Shown here piece by piece: positions 1-8,722 of a stretch of DNA of 64,000 nt. A model generated the notes under the pieces. The model had not been told where the DNA came from. It made no database searches and saw only the letters and a program-made list of their open reading frames with translations. The stretch comes from JAWKOK01 sp963765875 (GTDB lineage: Bacteria; Chloroflexota; Anaerolineae; Caldilineales; Caldilineaceae). The DNA is taken from contig CAVXYK010000018.1 of the NCBI GenBank assembly GCA_963765875.1, positions 62,001 through 126,000 of the forward strand, in the 5' to 3' direction. The translations under genes were made by a program, and so were the position numbers. Positions within the stretch are counted from its first letter, which is position 1; each line of letters starts with the position of its first letter.

Positions 1-1
1 C

Positions 2-1114
2 GGCACGGGGCCGTATGTGCTTGAAGAATGGGTCTCCGGCGATCAGATGATCTTCGTCGCCAACGAGAACTATCGCGACTATCCTGACAAGCCAGCAGTT
101 GACAAAGTCATCGCCCGCATCATCCCCAGCCGTGAAGTCGGCAAGGCGTTGATCACATCCGGCGAGATTGATGTGCTCTGGGATTTGACCGAAGCTGACG
201 TGCCCGAGTTTGAAGAGAATCCAGACGTTGTCGTCTACGGCAAAGCTGGGCTCGGCACGGAGCGCCTGCTGATCAATCTGGCCGATCCGGCGCTGGACGC
301 AACCGATGATCCGTTGGGTAACCCGCATCCGCTGTTGGGTGACGTGCGCGTTCGCCAGGCCATCCAGGCTGGCATCGACAAGCAATTCCTGGTTGATGAG
401 CTGCTATTTGGCCAAACCAAGGTTGGTGTCAGCGAACTGAGCCTGGGTTGGTCCCAGTGCGACATTGCCCCTTCTGAATATAATCCGGAAGCAGCCATGG
501 CAATGCTCGACGAGGCCGGCTTCACCGATGAGGACGGCGACGGCATCCGTGAGTGCAACGGCTGTATGTATGCCGAAGACGGCGCCCCGTTGAGCCTCAA
601 ATACCAGACTACCTCGGGCAACCAATTGCGTGAGGAATCTCAGCAGTTGATCCTCGAAATGATGAACGAGATCGGTGTTGAGTTCAAAATCGAGAATGTG
701 CCCAGTTCCGAACTCTTCGGCAGCTGGTCCGCAGGTGCCTTCCGCAAGCATGGCGACTTCGATATTCTAATGTATACGACCAGCGACGGCATCGACCCAC
801 AGTCCCAGATGGACGGTTATTTCCACATGGACAAGCTGCCGACCGAGGCCAACGGCGGCAATGGCTTCAACTACAGCCGTTGGGTCAATGAAGATGCCAG
901 CGCAGCCATCGAAGCCGCCGGCGCCACGCCGGATCAGGCAGCTCGCAAGGCCAGCTACCAGACAGCCTGTGAGCTGATCGATGCTGAACTGCCCCATATC
1001 TATCTCTACGATCGTGGCGAGATCCATCTCGCTCGAGAGAACGTCAAGAACTTCGAGGTCAACGTCTTCCAGAACAGCATTACCTGGAATACAGCTGATT
1101 GGGATGTTGAGTAG
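2..1114 (+). CDS. Peptide ABC transporter substrate-binding protein (C-terminal part)
   Basis: The frame is open from base 2, so the N-terminus and signal peptide lie outside the window. About 370 residues remain. The sequence fits the C-terminal two thirds of a family 5 extracellular binding protein (DppA/OppA type): an RVRQAIQAGIDKQFLVDELL helix, the YNPEAAMAMLDEAGF stretch and a C-terminal segment with ELPHIYLYDRGEIH. Family 5 proteins capture peptides, opines or glycosides outside the cell and deliver them to a two-permease ABC importer. Two matching permease genes follow on the same strand, separated by a terminator-like hairpin that probably keeps binding-protein mRNA in excess. The exact ligand cannot be read from the sequence; the M20 amidohydrolase downstream suggests a peptide or N-acyl compound. 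Confidence 0.9.
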   Translation, partial: GTGPYVLEEWVSGDQMIFVANENYRDYPDKPAVDKVIARIIPSREVGKALITSGEIDVLWDLTEADVPEFEENPDVVVYGKAGLGTERLLINLADPALDATDDPLGNPHPLLGDVRVRQAIQAGIDKQFLVDELLFGQTKVGVSELSLGWSQCDIAPSEYNPEAAMAMLDEAGFTDEDGDGIRECNGCMYAEDGAPLSLKYQTTSGNQLREESQQLILEMMNEIGVEFKIENVPSSELFGSWSAGAFRKHGDFDILMYTTSDGIDPQSQMDGYFHMDKLPTEANGGNGFNYSRWVNEDASAAIEAAGATPDQAARKASYQTACELIDAELPHIYLYDRGEIHLARENVKNFEVNVFQNSITWNTADWDVE

Positions 1115-1123
1115 TTGATTTGT

Positions 1124-1160
1124 ACGAAGGGGTGATGCTCCGGCATCATCCCTTCGTTTT
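1124..1160 (+). terminator. Terminator-like hairpin between binding protein and permease
   Basis: A 15-bp stem (ACGAAGGGGTGATGC paired with GCATCATCCCTTCGT, one G-T pair) with a TCCG loop is followed directly by four T. It lies 10 bases after the binding-protein stop. In this position such hairpins usually stop most transcripts or protect the upstream mRNA, giving more binding protein than permease. Confidence 0.75.
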
Positions 1161-1187
1161 GCCCTCCCAACCAACTGGAGGTGTTTC

Positions 1188-2210
1188 ATTTCCGGCTATA
1201 TCATTCGCCGTCTACTACAGGCGATTCCCCTTCTGATTGTCATTAGCATGGTCGTCTTCGGGTTGATCTCGCTGGCGCCGGGCGGCCCCACATCGGCTTT
1301 TGAGGAAAACCCCAACCTCACCGCGGAAGATATTGCGCGTCTCGAAGCCCAACTTGGCTTGGACAAACCCGTTCATGAGCGCTATCTGGCCTGGGCAAGC
1401 CGTATCGTCGTGGGCGACTGGGGCTACAGCAATGCGACGCGGCGGCCCGTACTCGTCGAGATCGGCCAGCGGCTGCCCAATACGCTGAAGCTGATGTCAG
1501 TCTCCATCTTCGTGACGCTGTTGATCGCGATCCCCATCGGTATACTCTCGGCGCTCAAGCAATATTCCCTCTTCGATCACGTGGCCACTTTCACGGCCTT
1601 TGTGGGTCAGGCGATTCCGATCTTCTGGTTCGGTCTGATTCTAATCATCATATTCAACGTCTGGCTCAACAACCCTGTCAGCCCGAGCACAGGTTTTTCG
1701 TTCTCGAATTTTACGAATTGCGCCGATTGCGCACCGTTGATGCCCGGCGGGGGCATGGCCCCTTACGGTGTTGACGACCCGACAACGTGGCAGCAGATCC
1801 AGCACATGATTTTGCCGGTGACCATGTTGGCCCTCTACGGGGCAGGCACGTACACCCGCTACATGCGCGGTCAGATGCTGGAAGTCATCCACCTGGACTA
1901 CATCCGTACAGCCCGCGCCAAGGGATTGGCCGAACGACGCGTGATCTGGTATCACGCCATCAAGAATGCCATCACGCCGGTCATTACTGTGATTGCACTC
2001 GAGTTGCCCCTACTATTTGGCGGCGCACTCTTCACGGAAACGATTTTTTCCTGGCCCGGCATGGGACGTCTCTTCTATCGCTCGGCCCAGCGCGTCGACT
2101 ATCCCATGCTCATGGGTATTATCATGATCAATGCAGTACTCATTATTCTCTTCAACTTATTTGCAGATATCCTTTATGCCTATCTCGATCCTCGTGTCAC
2201 CTATGATTAG
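1188..2210 (+). CDS. Dipeptide-type ABC transporter permease (DppB-like), probable ATT start
   Basis: Inner-membrane permease of the DppB/OppB family, about 340 residues with six predicted membrane segments. The EAA coupling loop is visible as DYIRTARAKGLAERRVI. The C-terminal part reads LLFGGALFTETIFSWPGMG, typical of the family. The first ATG (1248) lies inside membrane segment 1 and has no ribosome binding site. In the same frame, GGAGG (1177-1181) sits six bases before ATT (1188), and translation from there gives the expected family N-terminus (SGYIIRRLLQAIPLLIVIS). No ATG, GTG or TTG occurs in frame between the upstream stop at 1116 and 1248. ATT is therefore the best start. It works with the binding protein and the following permease. 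Confidence 0.92.
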   Translation: MSGYIIRRLLQAIPLLIVISMVVFGLISLAPGGPTSAFEENPNLTAEDIARLEAQLGLDKPVHERYLAWASRIVVGDWGYSNATRRPVLVEIGQRLPNTLKLMSVSIFVTLLIAIPIGILSALKQYSLFDHVATFTAFVGQAIPIFWFGLILIIIFNVWLNNPVSPSTGFSFSNFTNCADCAPLMPGGGMAPYGVDDPTTWQQIQHMILPVTMLALYGAGTYTRYMRGQMLEVIHLDYIRTARAKGLAERRVIWYHAIKNAITPVITVIALELPLLFGGALFTETIFSWPGMGRLFYRSAQRVDYPMLMGIIMINAVLIILFNLFADILYAYLDPRVTYD

Positions 2211-2246
2211 ATGGATTTTGATTAAACGAAATTGGCAGGAGTGGTC

Positions 2247-3170
2247 ATGACGGCAGCAACATCACCGATTGAAATCGCCGGCAAGAGCCATCAAGAACGC
2301 TCCATGCGCAGCATGATATGGCGCAACTTCCGCCGCCATCAGATGGCGATGGTCGGCGTGATCGTGCTCTCTATCATGATATTTGGCGTAATCTCAGTCT
2401 CCTGGTTAAGCCCCTACGATCCGGAGAAGAGCAGCATGCGCGAACGCCGCATGCCCCCCAGCATCGAGCATCCGATGGGGACGGACACACTCGGCCGTGA
2501 CATGCTGACGCGCATCCTCTACGGGGGGCGAATCTCATTGAGCATCGGCTTGCTGGCAACGGCCCTCGGGATAACCATCGGTACGCTCCTCGGTTCGATT
2601 TCCGGCTATTATGGGGGCGTTGTCGACAATCTATTGATGCGCATCACAGATCTCTTCATTTCACTGCCGCGTATCTTCATGCTTATCATTATGGCGCTGC
2701 TAATGCGCAGTCTGCAGGTGCCCATCTTCACAGCCTATGGCGGCGTGGGCGGAATCGTTTTGATTCTGGGCATCCTTTCCTGGACGGGGGTTGCACGGCT
2801 GGTGCGCGGCCAGTTCCTTGGCCTGAAAGAGACCGAGTACGTTGATGCGGCGCGCACGCTTGGCATAAGCAATCTGCGCATCGTCTTTCGGCATGTGTTG
2901 CCCAACGCATCAACGCCCATCATCGTAGCGGCGACGCTGCTTGTGGCCGGTTCCATCATCTCCGAGTCCGGTCTCAGCTTTCTCGGCTTTGGCGTGCAGC
3001 CGCCAACGCCGACCTGGGGCAACATGCTCAACGCTGCCCAGGATGAGATGCGCAAGGGCAACTGGTGGATGGCCTTTTTCCCTGGCCTTATGATCTTCTT
3101 GACCGTGATCTCCATCAACTACATCGGTGACGGACTTCGCGATGCGTTGGATCCGCGCAAGATTCAATAG
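2247..3170 (+). CDS. Dipeptide-type ABC transporter permease (DppC-like)
   Basis: Second inner-membrane permease of the importer, about 307 residues. It shows the DppC pattern: an N-terminal cytoplasmic arm, one early membrane helix, the motif PMGTDTLGRDMLTRILYGGR, and the EAA loop TEYVDAARTLGISNLRIVFRHVLPN cut here as TEYVDAARTLGIS followed by NLRIVFRHVLPN. The end has GDGLRDALDPR, typical of the family. ATG at 2247 is preferred over the in-frame TTG at 2232 because AGGAG lies at 2237-2241. It follows the DppB-like gene by 36 bases. No ATPase gene of the DppD/DppF type is nearby, so those subunits must be encoded elsewhere. Confidence 0.93.
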   Translation: MTAATSPIEIAGKSHQERSMRSMIWRNFRRHQMAMVGVIVLSIMIFGVISVSWLSPYDPEKSSMRERRMPPSIEHPMGTDTLGRDMLTRILYGGRISLSIGLLATALGITIGTLLGSISGYYGGVVDNLLMRITDLFISLPRIFMLIIMALLMRSLQVPIFTAYGGVGGIVLILGILSWTGVARLVRGQFLGLKETEYVDAARTLGISNLRIVFRHVLPNASTPIIVAATLLVAGSIISESGLSFLGFGVQPPTPTWGNMLNAAQDEMRKGNWWMAFFPGLMIFLTVISINYIGDGLRDALDPRKIQ

Positions 3171-3205
3171 ACACGATTCTCATAAGCTGATTCCACGCAC
3201 AAATG

Positions 3206-3274
3206 ATCCACGAAGACACACAAAAGGACACGAAGAAGGCTGATATTTGTGGAAATTTGTGACCCTTCGTGGAT
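3206..3274 (+). repeat. Intergenic inverted 10-nt-word element (CACGAA type)
   Basis: The left arm is built from ten-base words (CCACGAAGAC, ACACAAAAGG, ACACGAAGAA). The right arm read on the other strand gives CCACGAAGGG, TCACAAATTT, CCACAAATAT. The two arms can pair into an imperfect hairpin. A further half copy (ACTTCGTGGATCG) follows near 3315. It lies between the dppC-like gene and the amidohydrolase. No coding potential is seen. Confidence 0.65.
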
Positions 3275-3367
3275 GAGTATTTTCCTGCATTGGCCTTATG
3301 TGAAATCGTATTACTTCGTGGATCGACATTTCCAACATTGTCAGAACAAGGATCTCAGGAGCATACG

Positions 3368-4591
3368 GTGAGTACACCAAACGTGGCCGAACTGAAGGCG
3401 CAGGTGGCGAGTTACGTCGATGAGCATCGTGATGAGTTGATCGACATGAGCATGACGCTGCATGCCAATCCCGAGTTTGCATTTGAAGAGTACGAGTCGA
3501 TGGCCCTGTTGGCCGGGGCAGCGGAGTCGGCAGGCTATGACGTTGAAAGGGGCGTGGCCGGACTAGAGACCGCCTTCACCGGCATCAGCCCGAGCGATAG
3601 GCCGGGACCAACCGTTGCATTCATCGCTGAATATGATGCGCTGCCCGGCCTTGGCCATGCTTGCGGCCACAACATCATCGGCACGGCGGCGACCGGCGCA
3701 GCTTTGGCCGTGCAATCGATTCGAGAGCAGCTGCCCGGCACTGTCATGCTCATCGGCACACCGGCCGAAGAGAAGGGCGGCGGCAAAGTGATCATGGTTG
3801 AGCGCGGCGTCTTTGACAGCGTTGACGCCGCCATGATGATCCACCCCGGTACGAAAGCAATGACAACTCGTGGCACTTTGGCATCCAATAAGGTGGACTT
3901 CGAATTCTTCGGCAGGAGCGCGCATGCGGCTGCCACGCCAGACATGGGCATCAATGCTCTCGACGCCTGCATTCAGACCTTCAACAATATCAATGCCCTG
4001 CGCCAGCATCTGTCGCCGGACGTTCGCATTCACGGCATCATCACCCATGGCGGCGACGCCCCCAACATCGTGCCCAGGTATGCGGCGGCTTCATTCAGTG
4101 TGCGCGCAGCCTCGTCGGAAACTTCGTTTGAAGTGCTGCAAAAGATCATTCGTTGTGCTGAAGCCGGGGCCATGGGCGCAGGCGCAACCATGGAATACAA
4201 GCACCTCACCCACTATGCCAGCCGCATCGCCAACCCGACCATGGCACGCCTCTTTGCCGAGAACATCATGCCCTTGGGCGAGGATGTGCAGGAGCCACTG
4301 CCCGGCGAGCGAATGGGGTCCAGTGACATGGGCAATGTAAGCCAGATCGTGCCCTCTATCCATCCCTATGTCGTCATCGCCGATCCGGGCACCGGCGGTC
4401 ACACACCTGAGTTTGCTGTGGCCGCAGCCAGCCAACGCGGCCATGAAGCATTGATGCGTTCTGCCAAGGCCATGGCCTTGACGGCAGTCGACCTGCTGAC
4501 ACAGCCGGCGCTAATGGCGCAAGTCCGCAGGGAGTTCGCCGAGGGTGTGGATTTAGAGGCAGAATGGCGTAAACTGCGCTTCCATTCATAG
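3368..4591 (+). CDS. M20 family amidohydrolase / peptidase
   Basis: About 407 residues, of the M20D amidohydrolase family (IAA-amino acid hydrolase, AbgA/AbgB-like), which cleaves amide bonds of N-acyl amino acids or dipeptides using two metal ions. Visible motifs: HANPEFAFEEY near the N-terminus, IAEYDALPGLGHACGHNIIG (metal-binding Asp and HACGHN), TPAEEKGGGK (catalytic Glu pair), the dimerisation-domain start DFEFFGRSAHAAATPD, and a late GHTPEF His. GTG at 3368 is chosen as start because CAGGAG lies just upstream and family similarity begins there; the longer frame opening at 3269 covers a noncoding repeat. The location behind a peptide importer suggests it hydrolyses the imported substrate. 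Confidence 0.92.
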   Translation: MSTPNVAELKAQVASYVDEHRDELIDMSMTLHANPEFAFEEYESMALLAGAAESAGYDVERGVAGLETAFTGISPSDRPGPTVAFIAEYDALPGLGHACGHNIIGTAATGAALAVQSIREQLPGTVMLIGTPAEEKGGGKVIMVERGVFDSVDAAMMIHPGTKAMTTRGTLASNKVDFEFFGRSAHAAATPDMGINALDACIQTFNNINALRQHLSPDVRIHGIITHGGDAPNIVPRYAAASFSVRAASSETSFEVLQKIIRCAEAGAMGAGATMEYKHLTHYASRIANPTMARLFAENIMPLGEDVQEPLPGERMGSSDMGNVSQIVPSIHPYVVIADPGTGGHTPEFAVAAASQRGHEALMRSAKAMALTAVDLLTQPALMAQVRREFAEGVDLEAEWRKLRFHS

Positions 4592-4614
4592 ATGATTGCA
4601 TAAATTTTCCCAGG

Positions 4615-4644
4615 TTGCCAACGCAATTTATCCTGTGCTATACT
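4615..4644 (+). promoter_or_regulatory. Promoter of the ABC ATPase gene
   Basis: TTGCCA (4615-4620) and TATACT (4639-4644) are separated by 18 bases. A short hairpin (AGAGGC/GCCTCT) follows in the leader, and AAAGGAG precedes the ATG at 4720. Confidence 0.7.
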
Positions 4645-4719
4645 TCAGAGGCGAATTGCCTCTCCATTATGGAAAGCAAAAAACCCTTGTATTTCTCTGA
4701 CCCAAAGGAGCAAAACTAA

Positions 4720-5826
4720 ATGGCTAGCGTAACATTTGAACATGTTTATAAGCGCTTTGGTGATGTAGTAGCCGTCAACGACCTGAACATCGAGGTCGAG
4801 GACAAGGAATTCCTGGTCTTTGTCGGCCCATCTGGGTGTGGCAAGACGACGAGCCTCCGCCTTCTTGCCGGCCTTGAAGAGATCAGCGAAGGCAACATCA
4901 TGATTGGTGATCGTGTGGTGAACGACGTGCCGCCCAAAGATCGCGATATCGCCATGGTGTTCCAGAGCTATGCTCTCTACCCGCACATGAGCGTCTACGA
5001 CAACATGGCCTTCGGCCTGAAACTGCGCAAGACGCCCAAAGCTGACATCGAACGACGTGTGACGGAAGCGGCTAATATTCTTGATATCGGCCATCTTCTG
5101 GATCGAAAGCCGAAGCAGCTTTCTGGTGGACAGCGCCAACGTGTGGCCGTGGGTCGTGCCATTGTGCGTGAACCCGCCGTCTTCCTCTTTGATGAGCCGC
5201 TCTCCAACCTGGATGCCAAGCTTCGTGTCCAGACCCGTGCTCAGCTCACCCGCTTGCACCAACGTCTGGCCACCACGTTCATCTACGTGACCCATGACCA
5301 GGTCGAGGCCATGACCATGGCTTCACGCATTGCCGTTATGAAAGATGGCCTCTTGCAGCAGATCGACTCGCCGCAGAGACTCTATGACCATCCGACCAAC
5401 GTCTTTGTCGGCGGCTTCATCGGTAGCCCGAGCATGAACTTCTTCGATGCAACCTTGGTCGAGAGCGACGGCAAACTCGAAATCAACGCCGGTGGCTTCC
5501 GCATCGAGGTTCCGGAGCCCAAGGCCAGCGCCTGGCGCGAGCACAAGGGCAAGGAAGTCATCTTCGGTATTCGCCCTGAAGACATCCACTCCAAGGAGTA
5601 TACCCCGCCTGGAATCCTGGAATCTGACATGAGTGCAGACGTCGATGTGACCGAGTTGATGGGCAACGAAATCTTCCTCTACCTGAACACCAAGGATGAC
5701 AAGCAGTTCATCGCACGTGTTGATCCTCGTGTGCAGGTCACGACGGGCGACAACATTGAGTTGGCCGTCAACATGGACAACGCTCACATCTTCGATCCGA
5801 AGACAGAGATCTCGCTTGCTGACTAG
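4720..5826 (+). CDS. Sugar-type ABC transporter ATP-binding protein (MsmX/UgpC/MalK-like)
   Basis: A 368-residue ATPase subunit that powers carbohydrate importers. It has all nucleotide-binding motifs: Walker A GPSGCGKTTSLRLLAGLE, Q-loop VFQSYALYPHMSVYDNMAFG, signature LSGGQRQRVAVGRAI, Walker B VFLFDEPLSNLDAKLR and switch THDQVEAMTM. The C-terminal 130 residues form the OB-fold regulatory domain of the MalK family (FGIRPEDI). Length matches the family. It has its own promoter and terminator and no permease neighbours, as known for MsmX-type shared ATPases. The sugar importer at 57.8-61.3 kb lacks an ATPase and is a plausible client (inference). Confidence 0.95.
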   Translation: MASVTFEHVYKRFGDVVAVNDLNIEVEDKEFLVFVGPSGCGKTTSLRLLAGLEEISEGNIMIGDRVVNDVPPKDRDIAMVFQSYALYPHMSVYDNMAFGLKLRKTPKADIERRVTEAANILDIGHLLDRKPKQLSGGQRQRVAVGRAIVREPAVFLFDEPLSNLDAKLRVQTRAQLTRLHQRLATTFIYVTHDQVEAMTMASRIAVMKDGLLQQIDSPQRLYDHPTNVFVGGFIGSPSMNFFDATLVESDGKLEINAGGFRIEVPEPKASAWREHKGKEVIFGIRPEDIHSKEYTPPGILESDMSADVDVTELMGNEIFLYLNTKDDKQFIARVDPRVQVTTGDNIELAVNMDNAHIFDPKTEISLAD

Positions 5827-5931
5827 TTTGAGTCTCCGCCCCTTCTGAACAGCGTTCTGATTGTGCGGAGATGTACCAGATGTAATTGCCCCTCAGGTGA
5901 TTGCAGACGGTGAAAGCAAAGTAGGAAAATG

Positions 5932-5972
5932 AACAGCCGGGTTCAGCTTATGCTGACCCGGCTGTTTTCTTG
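5932..5972. terminator. Bidirectional terminator between ABC ATPase and gpmI
   Basis: AACAGCCGGG (5932-5941) pairs with CCCGGCTGTT (5957-5966), with an inner TTCAGC/GCTGA extension and a following TTTTCTTGTTT. On the minus strand the stem is followed by a weaker T-rich stretch, so it may end both convergent transcripts. Confidence 0.85.
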
Positions 5973-6029
5973 TTTGTCACCTATCTATAATGCGAAGAGA
6001 CCTCGCGCCTGATTCCAGTCAGGAGGCGC

Positions 6030-7583
6030 TCAATTGCTACGTTTCGCCTCAATGAGGCTCTCACCGGTCATCTGACTCGGCTTTGGCACGCCTAACAGAT
6101 CGAGGACTGTGGGCGCGACGTCGGCAAGAATGCCGCGCGGGCGCATCTGGTAGTAGTCCTTGCCGATGACGATAAACGAGACGGGGCTGGTTGTGTGATA
6201 GGTGTGCGCTTCACCAGTAATCTCATCGAACATACGCTCAGCGTTGCCGTGATCTGCCGTCACCAGTGCAACACCGCCCAGTTCGTTGATGGCTTTGACG
6301 ACGCGTCCGGCGCATTCGTCAACGGTCTCTACAGCCTTGGTGGCTGCGGAAAGCGAACCAGTGTGGCCGACCATGTCGGGATTGGCGTAGTTGACCAACA
6401 GGAAGTCATCTTGGCGAGACGCAATTCGCTCCAGCAAAGTCTCGGTCAATTCGTAGGCGCTCATCTCCGGCTGCAAGTCGTAGGTTGCCACCTTGGGCGA
6501 CTGGGCCATGCTGCGATCCTCGCCCTCAAAGGGCTGCTCGCGGCCCCCATTGAAGAAGTAGGTCACATGGGGATATTTTTCCGTCTCCGCCGTATGGAAC
6601 TGACGCAGGCCGGCCTGGCTGATGGCTTCTGCCAGCGGCGTGTCAATCGAGTCCTTATCAAAGAGCACCGAGACGGGAAAGGCCGGGTTGTAAGGTGTAA
6701 AGGTCAGGGCGTTCAGTGTCCCGGCCAACTCTGGGCGTTCAAAGCCGTCGAAATCGTCCATCGTCATGGCAGCGACGATCTGTTGCATACGATCGGCGCG
6801 GTAATTAAAGTAGATCACAGAGTCGCCAGGTTCGATGGTGAGCCGCTGATCCGTGTCCGGGATTCAGGATACGCGGCATGATGAACTCGTCAGCGACATC
6901 CTCAGCATAAGAATCGGCTACGGCCTGAGAGGGCGACGCGGCCTCGATGCCCTTGTGTTCAATGATGGCATCATAGGCCAGCTTGGTGCGTTCCCAACGC
7001 TTGTCCCGGTCCATCGCGTAGTAGCGCCCGGAAACGGTGGCAATCGTAGCCGGATACTCCTGCAGCGACGCGTTCCAGATCTTTCACATTGTCGAGAGCG
7101 CTGTTGGGCGGCGTGTCTCGGCCATCAGTGATCACATGGACTACCGGCTTCACACCATTCTCTGACGCAGCTTTTAGCAGGGCGTAGAGATGATCGGTGT
7201 GGCTGTGTACACCGCCCGGTCCCAGCAGGCCGATGATATGAAGCGCGTTGCCCTCTTCCTTCACTTTGTCAAACGTCTCAACCAGCGGCTCCATCTTGAA
7301 GAAGGAGCCGTCTTCGATCGCGAGATTGATGCGCATGATGTCCTGATAGACAACGCGCCCGGCGCCCAGGTTGAGGTGTCCGACCTCAGAGTTACCCATC
7401 TGATTCGGGCGGCAAGCCGACGGCTTCGCCAGATGCATCCAGGATGCTGCGCTCATAGTTGCGCAGCCAGGCAGCGTAATTGGGGGTCTCCCCCTGAAAC
7501 ACCGCATTGCCGTGTTCCATCTCTCGAATGCCCCATCCATCCAGAATCATCAAGATGACGGGGCGCGTTTCACTGTTGCCCAT
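6030..7583 (-). CDS. gpmI: 2,3-bisphosphoglycerate-independent phosphoglycerate mutase, frame broken three times
   Basis: Glycolytic enzyme that interconverts 3- and 2-phosphoglycerate using Mn2+ and a serine phospho-intermediate. The whole family length (about 515 residues) is present: VILMILDGWG at the N-terminus, the active-site serine in MGNSEVGHLNLGAG, VITDGRDTPP, SGRYYAMDRDKRWERTKLAY, IYFNYRADRM and the metal-binding TADHGNAERMF plus HTYHTTSPV. The frame is interrupted by three apparent single-base insertions: in the GGG at 7407-7409, near 7070, and in the GGG near 6860 (plus-strand letters). Removing one base at each restores the consensus. All catalytic segments are intact, so sequence errors are likelier than a dead gene. 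A promoter lies at 7630-7659. Confidence 0.9.
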
Positions 7584-7629
7584 ACGATTAAGTCCTTTAC
7601 TAAAAATGATTCTATTTCACTCAAATGGT

Positions 7630-7659
7630 AGTATACCCTAGTGAAAGTCTCCGGCTCAA
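7630..7659 (-). promoter_or_regulatory. Promoter of gpmI
   Basis: On the minus strand TTGAGC (7659-7654) and TATACT (7635-7630) are separated by 18 bases and point at the gpmI start at 7583. Confidence 0.65.
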
Positions 7660-7740
7660 TTAGGTGCACATCTACGTTTTTGAAGAAGAAAACACGCTTG
7701 TCCAGTCGCGAAGAAATCACAGATTGCCGCGAGGAATACA

Positions 7741-8541
7741 ATGAAACAGAACCCTCACGATTTCCATCCTGACGGGCTGCACAGCAACAGCGATCATCTC
7801 GCCGAGATCGCCGGGATCATACTCGGAGCGGCGCGCGTTGTCTGTCTGACCGGCGCCGGTGTGAGTGCTGATTCAGGCGTGCCGACCTTTCGTGATGCGC
7901 TGACCGGCCTCTGGAGCCGTTTCGATCCTGAGCAGTTGGCATCACAGGCAGGCTTTGCGACCGAGCCCGGCCTGGTCTGGCAGTGGTATATGTCACGTCT
8001 TGACGGGGTTGAGTTTGCGCTACCCAACGCGGGGCATGAGGCGTTGGCAGCCCTTGAAATTCTGGTCCCTGATTTCTTGCTTGTGACCCAGAACGTTGAC
8101 GATCTGCATGAGCGTGCCGGGAGTCGCGATGTCGTGCATCTGCATGGCAATATTGCCCGCTTTCGCTGTAATCGTTGTCGAGCGGAGCATGCGCTGACGT
8201 TGGCAGACCGAGCCGCTGAAGAGCCGCCCTTCTGTGAACGCTGTGGCAATCTTGTGCGTCCGGATGTGGTCTGGTTTGGCGAAACGCTACCCCAGCAACC
8301 CATTGAACGGGCTGAGCATGCGGCTATAGCCTGTGACGTCATGTTGGTTGTGGGAACGAGCGGCGTGGTCTATCCTGCGGCCCTGTTGCCCCGCCGGGCA
8401 AAAGAGTCAGGCGCATTCGTCATCGACGTCAACCCGGTCGCCGGCCCCATCACAGCGTTTGCAGATCGATTCCTTGAAGGGCCAAGTGGGGAGGTCTTGC
8501 CACTTTTGATCAAAGCGATCCTTGCAAGACAAACCCTTTAG
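7741..8541 (+). CDS. SIR2 family NAD-dependent protein deacylase
   Basis: A 266-residue sirtuin that removes acyl groups from lysines while cleaving NAD. Motifs in order: CLTGAGVSADSGVPTFRD (NAD loop), TQNVDDLHERAG, the catalytic His in HLHG, two zinc-ligand pairs (CNRC and CERCGN), VVWFGETLP and GTSGVVYPAA. WYMSR places a Tyr and Arg three residues apart, as in SIRT5/CobB-type enzymes that prefer succinyl or malonyl lysine; this substrate preference is an inference. The N-terminal 25 residues before the conserved region are a variable extension. GAGGA precedes the ATG. The gene is divergent from gpmI and not in an operon. Confidence 0.93.
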   Translation: MKQNPHDFHPDGLHSNSDHLAEIAGIILGAARVVCLTGAGVSADSGVPTFRDALTGLWSRFDPEQLASQAGFATEPGLVWQWYMSRLDGVEFALPNAGHEALAALEILVPDFLLVTQNVDDLHERAGSRDVVHLHGNIARFRCNRCRAEHALTLADRAAEEPPFCERCGNLVRPDVVWFGETLPQQPIERAEHAAIACDVMLVVGTSGVVYPAALLPRRAKESGAFVIDVNPVAGPITAFADRFLEGPSGEVLPLLIKAILARQTL

Positions 8542-8722
8542 TGTTGCTTGATCTCCGCAAAGATCTGCAGACCTGCCGTTTGCCAAACTCACATCAGGTT
8601 GAAAACTGCAGTTTGAGAGTAGGTTTCATAGAAGCAACAGTTTGTCATTCCTCACGCTGTTCGAAGTGACAAAGTGTCTTTTCGATCTAAAGATTGCATC
8701 GGCGATTTCAGGCTCACCTACA

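Noticed and set aside
3269..3367. Longer N-terminus of the M20 amidohydrolase
   Set aside because: It translates the CACGAA repeat; GTG 3368 has a ribosome binding site and matches the family start.
6195..6881. Plus-strand open frames opposite gpmI
   Set aside because: They mirror a highly conserved enzyme gene and have no promoter or family signal.
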